From NCBI GenBank assembly GCA_003484395.1, contig DNCV01000044.1, positions 4,202 to 15,205 of the forward strand: a stretch of 11,004 nucleotides of DNA. The letters are read 5' to 3'. Positions 7,362-11,004 of this stretch are shown here, piece by piece. The notes under the pieces were generated by a model. The model worked only from the letters and a program-made list of their open reading frames with translations. It was not told the origin of the DNA and searched no databases. The stretch is from Dehalococcoidia bacterium (lineage in GTDB: Bacteria; Chloroflexota; Dehalococcoidia; GIF9; UBA5629). A program made the translations under genes and the position numbers. Every line of letters starts with the position of its first letter. Position 1 is the first letter of the stretch.

Positions 7362-8546
7362 TTATACGTATCCTTTCTCTTTATGCTTTTGTGCTATAGA
7401 ATCCGCAAGCGCATCGAGCTTCGCCAGATCAGCTTCGCGTGGATAGCCGAGACAAAGTACAGGATCAAGTACCTCAACTTTCAAATTGGGTATCATACCG
7501 GCAAGCTGTTCCACAGTCTTCCCGCCCCAGGCATAGGAGCCAATAATGGAAGCGAATTTCAAATTCGGACGGAGGGCATTTGCCAGAAATGCCGCATAGG
7601 CAACCATCGGATGCGCCGCGGCGAGAACGGTCGGCGTGCCGAGAACCACGGTAGCAGCATCCACCAGCGACATCGCCAATTTCCCGATGTCCGTCACTGC
7701 CAGATCGAACTGCTTTACAAGCACACCCCGCTCCGCAAGAGCATCAACGAAATAATGCACCATCCTTTTTGTGCTGCCGTGCATGGAAATATAGGGTAGA
7801 ACAACGATATTCTTCGGCTCATCGAATGCCCATCTGTGATACAACTGAAGGATGAACTCCGGTCTGGTATATATCGGTCCGTGGCTTGGCGCAATCATAG
7901 CGATAGCGTAGTCCTTCAACTTTTCCAGATTTTTCTGAATAATGGCACGGAACGGCATCATAATCTCGGCAAAATACCGCTTTGCCGCCTCATGTACCTG
8001 CCCCTCATCGCGTATAAAAAGATCGGACGCGGCCAGGTGCGATCCGAAGAAATCGCAGGAGAACAGAATCTCCGCTTCCTTCAAATAGGTGACCATAGTC
8101 TCCGGCCAGTGCGCCCACGGTGTGTAAATAAACTCAAGAGTCTTGTTGCCGAGGGAGATACGTTCTTTATCGCCAACCACCATAAATCTCTCCTCGGGAA
8201 TAAGCAGCAGGTCCACCAGCATTTTCTTGCATTTATCCGAAACGATAAGCTTTGCTTCGGGAAACCTTTCCAGAACGAATGGCAGCGCACCGGAGTGATC
8301 CTGTTCCGCATGATGGGCGATAACATAATCAAGCTTCTTTACGTTCAACGCATCCAGGCGCTCTAAAAGAACATCTTTCATCGTCGGATCAACTGTATCG
8401 ACAAGCAGTGTTTTTTCGCTACCCTTCACCAAATACGCATTGTAACTGGTGCCATCGGGAAGCGGAATGAGCGAATCGAACAATCTCCGATCCCAATCGA
8501 CAGCGCCGACAGCATAAACATCATCGCGAACGACACGTGGCTTCAT
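7362..8546 (-). CDS. fprA: Flavodiiron protein (O2/NO reductase), FprA/ROO type
   Basis: 394 residues, the length of the minimal class A flavodiiron proteins. It reduces O2 to water and/or NO to N2O in the cytoplasm of anaerobes. The N-terminal metallo-beta-lactamase-like domain (~1-245) has the diiron ligands His79, Glu81, Asp83 (HHAEQDH), His146 (WAHWPET), Asp165 (SCDFFG) and His222 (PSHGPIY). The C-terminal flavodoxin domain (~245-394) has FMN loops at YISMHGSTKRM (252-262), GTPTVLAAAHP (303-313) and GSYAWGGKT (336-344). There is no fused rubredoxin or NAD(P)H-oxidoreductase domain, so it needs an external donor, most likely the Hrb-like protein encoded just upstream. The ribosome site, AAGGAGGTGAT at 8552-8562, is fully complementary to the usual 16S rRNA 3' end, so high expression is expected. 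Confidence 0.95.
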   Translation of the reverse strand: MKPRVVRDDVYAVGAVDWDRRLFDSLIPLPDGTSYNAYLVKGSEKTLLVDTVDPTMKDVLLERLDALNVKKLDYVIAHHAEQDHSGALPFVLERFPEAKLIVSDKCKKMLVDLLLIPEERFMVVGDKERISLGNKTLEFIYTPWAHWPETMVTYLKEAEILFSCDFFGSHLAASDLFIRDEGQVHEAAKRYFAEIMMPFRAIIQKNLEKLKDYAIAMIAPSHGPIYTRPEFILQLYHRWAFDEPKNIVVLPYISMHGSTKRMVHYFVDALAERGVLVKQFDLAVTDIGKLAMSLVDAATVVLGTPTVLAAAHPMVAYAAFLANALRPNLKFASIIGSYAWGGKTVEQLAGMIPNLKVEVLDPVLCLGYPREADLAKLDALADSIAQKHKEKGYV

Positions 8547-8551
8547 ATAAA

Positions 8552-8562
8552 ATCACCTCCTT
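8552..8562 (-). promoter_or_regulatory. Exceptionally strong ribosome binding site of fprA
   Basis: AAGGAGGTGAT matches the anti-Shine-Dalgarno end of bacterial 16S rRNA over 11 bases; the AGGAGG core is nine bases from the ATG at 8546. It lies in the 45-base hrb-fprA gap and suggests that FprA is made in larger amounts than its upstream neighbours. Confidence 0.8.
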
Positions 8563-8591
8563 GATGTATCGAACGAGTACTTATTCTGTCT

Positions 8592-9278
8592 TTAGTTCTG
8601 CTTTTCAAACTGGTCTTTGGTAGCTCCGCAGACGGGACATACCCAATCGGCAGGCAGCTTCTCAAACGGGGTGCCCTGCGCTATGCCGCTATCGGGATCG
8701 CCTTTTTCAGGATCGTAGATATACCCGCAAATAGTACATATGTATTTCGGCATACCCGTTGCAACCTCCTTTTTCGATTCGATATAGCTTGGTGCAGTCT
8801 TCGGCGTTGTTCCTCGCTTTACCTGCTGATAATACGCATACGTCAAGGGGCTACCATCCTTGAGCACATCACATTCGACCACCCCGCCGACAAATATGGT
8901 GTGAGTAACGACATCGAGATGATTGATTACCTTTGCCTCAATAAACGCCAGCGCATTATCGAGCACGATCGGCGCACCCGTCTGTCCGACACGATAGTTC
9001 ACATTTTTGAATTTGTCAGTATCTCTGCCGGATTTAAAACCGAAATCGCCGATGAAAGACAGCGGTGTGTCCTGCGACAGAATGGATACTGCAAACACGC
9101 CGCTCCTGGTAATGAACTCATGCGTATAATTCTTTCTGTTAAGCGCCACCGCTATAATCGGCGGCTCGGAACAAACCTGAAAAACGGTATTCGCTATCTG
9201 AGCGTTTATTTTAGCGTCCAGCTTTGAGCTTATGATATATAATCCGTAGCTGATAGAATAGAAAGCCTTTGTATTCAT
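8592..9278 (-). CDS. hrb: Flavin reductase-rubredoxin fusion (high-molecular-weight rubredoxin, Hrb type)
   Basis: 228 residues in two domains. Residues ~1-160 form a flavin-reductase-like FMN-binding domain, with YSISYGLYIISS at the start, NTVFQVCSEPPIIAVALN at 30-47 and FAVSILSQDTPLSFIGDFGFKSGRDTDKF at ~62-90. Residues ~177-228 form a rubredoxin with four iron ligands, Cys181 and Cys184 (ICTICGYIYDP) and Cys214 and Cys217 (WVCPVCGA). This is the architecture of Hrb of Moorella thermoacetica, an NADH oxidoreductase that passes electrons through its rubredoxin to FprA, and there too the genes are neighbours. Here fprA follows after 45 bases. The start is ATG at 9278, with a moderate AGAGGGGG ribosome site. 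A linker of about 20 residues separates the domains. NADH as donor is inferred from the family. Confidence 0.92.
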   Translation of the reverse strand: MNTKAFYSISYGLYIISSKLDAKINAQIANTVFQVCSEPPIIAVALNRKNYTHEFITRSGVFAVSILSQDTPLSFIGDFGFKSGRDTDKFKNVNYRVGQTGAPIVLDNALAFIEAKVINHLDVVTHTIFVGGVVECDVLKDGSPLTYAYYQQVKRGTTPKTAPSYIESKKEVATGMPKYICTICGYIYDPEKGDPDSGIAQGTPFEKLPADWVCPVCGATKDQFEKQN

Positions 9279-9295
9279 CCGATACCCCCTCTTAG

Positions 9296-10540
9296 CTACA
9301 TAATGTCTTTTTCACTGGCCTCGACAGCATGACGGAGCTCCTGATTAAGCTCTTCAGGCAGCCCTTCGATATCCACCCTGAGAAACCCTCTGACGATAGT
9401 CGCAGTTGCCTCATCACGGGTCAGGCCGCGCATCATCAGATATTCAACTTCTTCCTCAGCGATTTTGCCGACCGCAGCTTCATGAGAAAGGTCTATGCCC
9501 GCTATCTGCCCTTTCAGCTCAGGGATAGCATGAATCACGCCTTTCTCGCCAAGTATAAGGCCGCGGCATTCAAGATGCCCCTTCACATCGGGAGCATTCC
9601 CCTCTATATAACCCCGTGCCGTAATCAGGCCTCCGGTTGTTATCGCCCGTGAGACGATCTCCGTTCGCGACCCTTTGCCGTCAAGTATAACCTGCGAGCC
9701 TATATCCAAGGACGATCCCTGCTGTGCTACCAGGATGCTGTTAAATCTGACGACTGCATTGTCGCCGAGGCATCGTGCCACCGGATTCGTCTGCAGCGTC
9801 TGCACCGGCTTCATAATGACATAATTGCTGATAAACATGCCGCCTTCCTCAACAATGATGCCGGTGCGGGGGCGAACCGCTATTTGAGGATCCCAGTTAT
9901 GAATCATGGTAAAGCTGACCTTCGCACCTTTCTTCACATAGAATTCTGAGACGCCGAGATGCAATCCTGGCTCATTTTTGCCGCCGGAGGTGCAGCCTGT
10001 AATAATATGCAACTCCGAATTCTCTTCAGCTATGATGATATTGTGTACCGTCTGTGCCAGATTCCTTTTGTTGAGATACAAACACGCCTGTACCGGATAC
10101 ATGCTCTTGCTGCCCGGCAGCGAGCGGATAAAATAGCCGTCGCTGTGATGCAGCTCAACGTGAGCGGTATATTTGTCCGCATCGACAGCTACAGCTTTCC
10201 ACAGATAATCGGACAGCCAGCCGTGCTTCTTCATCGCCTGATTTGTACTCATCACCTCAACATTGTCCTGTTTCATCAGGCTGTGGATAACCGACGAATC
10301 CATCTGAACTACGGTACCGGAACGTTTGATTGAACCATCGGTAACTACCCCGACTTCCAGCATCCTATCTTTAGCTGCCTGAGGCAATCGTGATAAATCG
10401 TCCTGATACTCGATCGGTTCAGCGCTCTCCGCATAAGAATCGAGGGAAATATCCTGTCCGAACTTTGCCTGTTTTGCCCGGGCGGATTCCGCCTTTTCTA
10501 TTACTTCCTTTGAAGTATTTACATCGCGCATTTCCGGCAT
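9296..10540 (-). CDS. SufB/SufD-family Fe-S cluster assembly protein (SmsB-like)
   Basis: 414 residues from ATG 10540, or 411 from ATG 10531. GAGGA touches the first ATG but is nine bases from the second, which may be the true start. Both overlap the end of the ATPase gene (by 22 or 13 bases), so translation is probably coupled. The protein is a SufB/SufD family beta-helix scaffold component. The conserved C-terminal block contains HLECRGLILGEKGVIHAIP with Cys325 at the position of SufB's cluster-assembly Cys405, and LSHEAAVGKI with His353-Glu354, followed by LMMRGLTRDEATATIVRGFL (~368-387). Presence of these Cys and His-Glu residues makes it SufB-like rather than SufD-like. Only one B/D gene is present, and no SufS, SufU or SufE is next to it, as in the two-gene SMS (SUF-like minimal) systems of archaea and some anaerobic bacteria. 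Genes further upstream cannot be seen. Confidence 0.9.
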   Translation of the reverse strand: MPEMRDVNTSKEVIEKAESARAKQAKFGQDISLDSYAESAEPIEYQDDLSRLPQAAKDRMLEVGVVTDGSIKRSGTVVQMDSSVIHSLMKQDNVEVMSTNQAMKKHGWLSDYLWKAVAVDADKYTAHVELHHSDGYFIRSLPGSKSMYPVQACLYLNKRNLAQTVHNIIIAEENSELHIITGCTSGGKNEPGLHLGVSEFYVKKGAKVSFTMIHNWDPQIAVRPRTGIIVEEGGMFISNYVIMKPVQTLQTNPVARCLGDNAVVRFNSILVAQQGSSLDIGSQVILDGKGSRTEIVSRAITTGGLITARGYIEGNAPDVKGHLECRGLILGEKGVIHAIPELKGQIAGIDLSHEAAVGKIAEEEVEYLMMRGLTRDEATATIVRGFLRVDIEGLPEELNQELRHAVEASEKDIM

Positions 10541-11004
10541 TCCTCATACCCTTTCTTTTTAATAGTTTCCAATATCTCCTTAGGGTCACCCTCACAAACC
10601 ACCACACCGTTCATCATCACATATCCCGTCCTGGCGCTGACATATTCAAGAATATGACCGGTATGGGTAATAATCAGCCCGCTGCGATTACGATCCCGAA
10701 GGTGATGCTCTTTCTGCAATAATTCATTTATCAATTTACCGATCAGGGCAATGTTCACCAGATCAACTCCCGATTCCGGTTCGTCAAGCAAGGCAAGATC
10801 GGGCTGCTGCGCCAGCAACTGCAATAGCTCAGATCTTTTCACCTCGCCCCCGGAGAACCCGTAGTTGATATCCCTCTCAAGGAAATCGGACATATCAGCC
10901 CTGCCCGCCATAGAATCGATGGATTCTTCAAGCTGTCGTCTGCCTGCGCAGGCGGCAACCATATCGCGTGTTTTCACACCGCGGACCACCGGAGGACGCT
11001 GCAC
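10519..11004 (-). CDS. SufC-family ABC ATPase (SmsC-like), N-terminus outside window
   Basis: The C-terminal 161 residues of an ABC ATPase; the reading frame is open at the right edge, where the GTG at 11004 is internal. SufC powers Fe-S cluster assembly on the SufB/D scaffold. Visible motifs are RPPVVRGVKTRD (Q-loop-proximal region as in SufC), the signature GFSGGEVKRSELLQ (SGGE), Walker B LALLDEPESGVD with the catalytic Glu, and the H-loop ITHTGHIL. The Walker A motif is off the window. The end, GYEECRKCAM, contains a CxxC pair; a similar Gly-Tyr-Glu-x-Cys tail is found in archaeal and minimal-system SufC proteins (from memory), and is absent from E. coli SufC. The stop codon lies inside the following sufB-like gene, so the two are translationally coupled. 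Confidence 0.9.
   Translation of the reverse strand: MQRPPVVRGVKTRDMVAACAGRRQLEESIDSMAGRADMSDFLERDINYGFSGGEVKRSELLQLLAQQPDLALLDEPESGVDLVNIALIGKLINELLQKEHHLRDRNRSGLIITHTGHILEYVSARTGYVMMNGVVVCEGDPKEILETIKKKGYEECRKCAM

Noticed and set aside
7071..7799. 242-codon plus-strand ORF antisense to copA and fprA
   Set aside because: It crosses the borders of two clearly real genes, has no ribosome site and no recognisable motif; it is an antisense shadow of well-conserved coding sequence.
7836..8366. 176-codon plus-strand ORF inside fprA
   Set aside because: Entirely antisense to the conserved diiron domain of the flavodiiron protein, with no family resemblance.

Overview
The window (11,004 bases) carries ordinary bacterial coding DNA, densely packed, with strong Shine-Dalgarno sequences of the GGAGG type. 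The gene content points to an anaerobic or oxygen-sensitive bacterium that copes with occasional oxygen: a flavodiiron oxygen/NO reductase with its rubredoxin-flavoprotein donor, an Fe/Mn superoxide dismutase, a ferritin-like protein, and a two-gene SUF-type Fe-S assembly system without visible cysteine desulfurase or scaffold genes. A Dehalococcoidia-like Chloroflexota or another deep-branching anaerobe would fit, but this is an impression from gene content and protein style, not a demonstrated placement.

Left part, plus strand (1-2273): the 3' end of purL (purine synthesis) followed 15 bases later by a DUF1015-family gene, probably one transcript. It ends at a strong hairpin (2312-2344) lying between convergent genes. 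On the other side is a stand-alone alpha/beta hydrolase (2371-3201, minus strand).

Middle part, minus strand (3372-4807): a two-gene operon of a tandem-domain ferritin-like protein and an Fe/Mn superoxide dismutase. A plausible promoter (TTGCAA, 16-base spacer, TATAAA) with an overlapping imperfect inverted repeat lies upstream of it (4899-4926).

Right part, minus strand (4958-11004): a compact gene array read in the order sufC-like ATPase (cut by the window edge), sufB/D-like protein, Hrb-type flavin reductase-rubredoxin, flavodiiron protein FprA, and a P1B copper ATPase, then a 29-codon small ORF with a strong ribosome binding site whose start resembles a YHS-domain protein. The intergenic gaps are small (overlap, 17, 45, 29 and 14 bases), so the array may be one operon.

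Together the minus-strand genes form an oxygen, iron, Fe-S and copper homeostasis island. NADH-derived electrons pass through Hrb to FprA, which reduces O2 or NO. SOD removes superoxide, the ferritin-like protein probably stores or detoxifies iron, SUF-type proteins build or repair Fe-S clusters, and CopA exports Cu(I), which damages Fe-S clusters. No mobile element, CRISPR array, tRNA or rRNA was seen, and no gap between genes exceeds about 255 bases.
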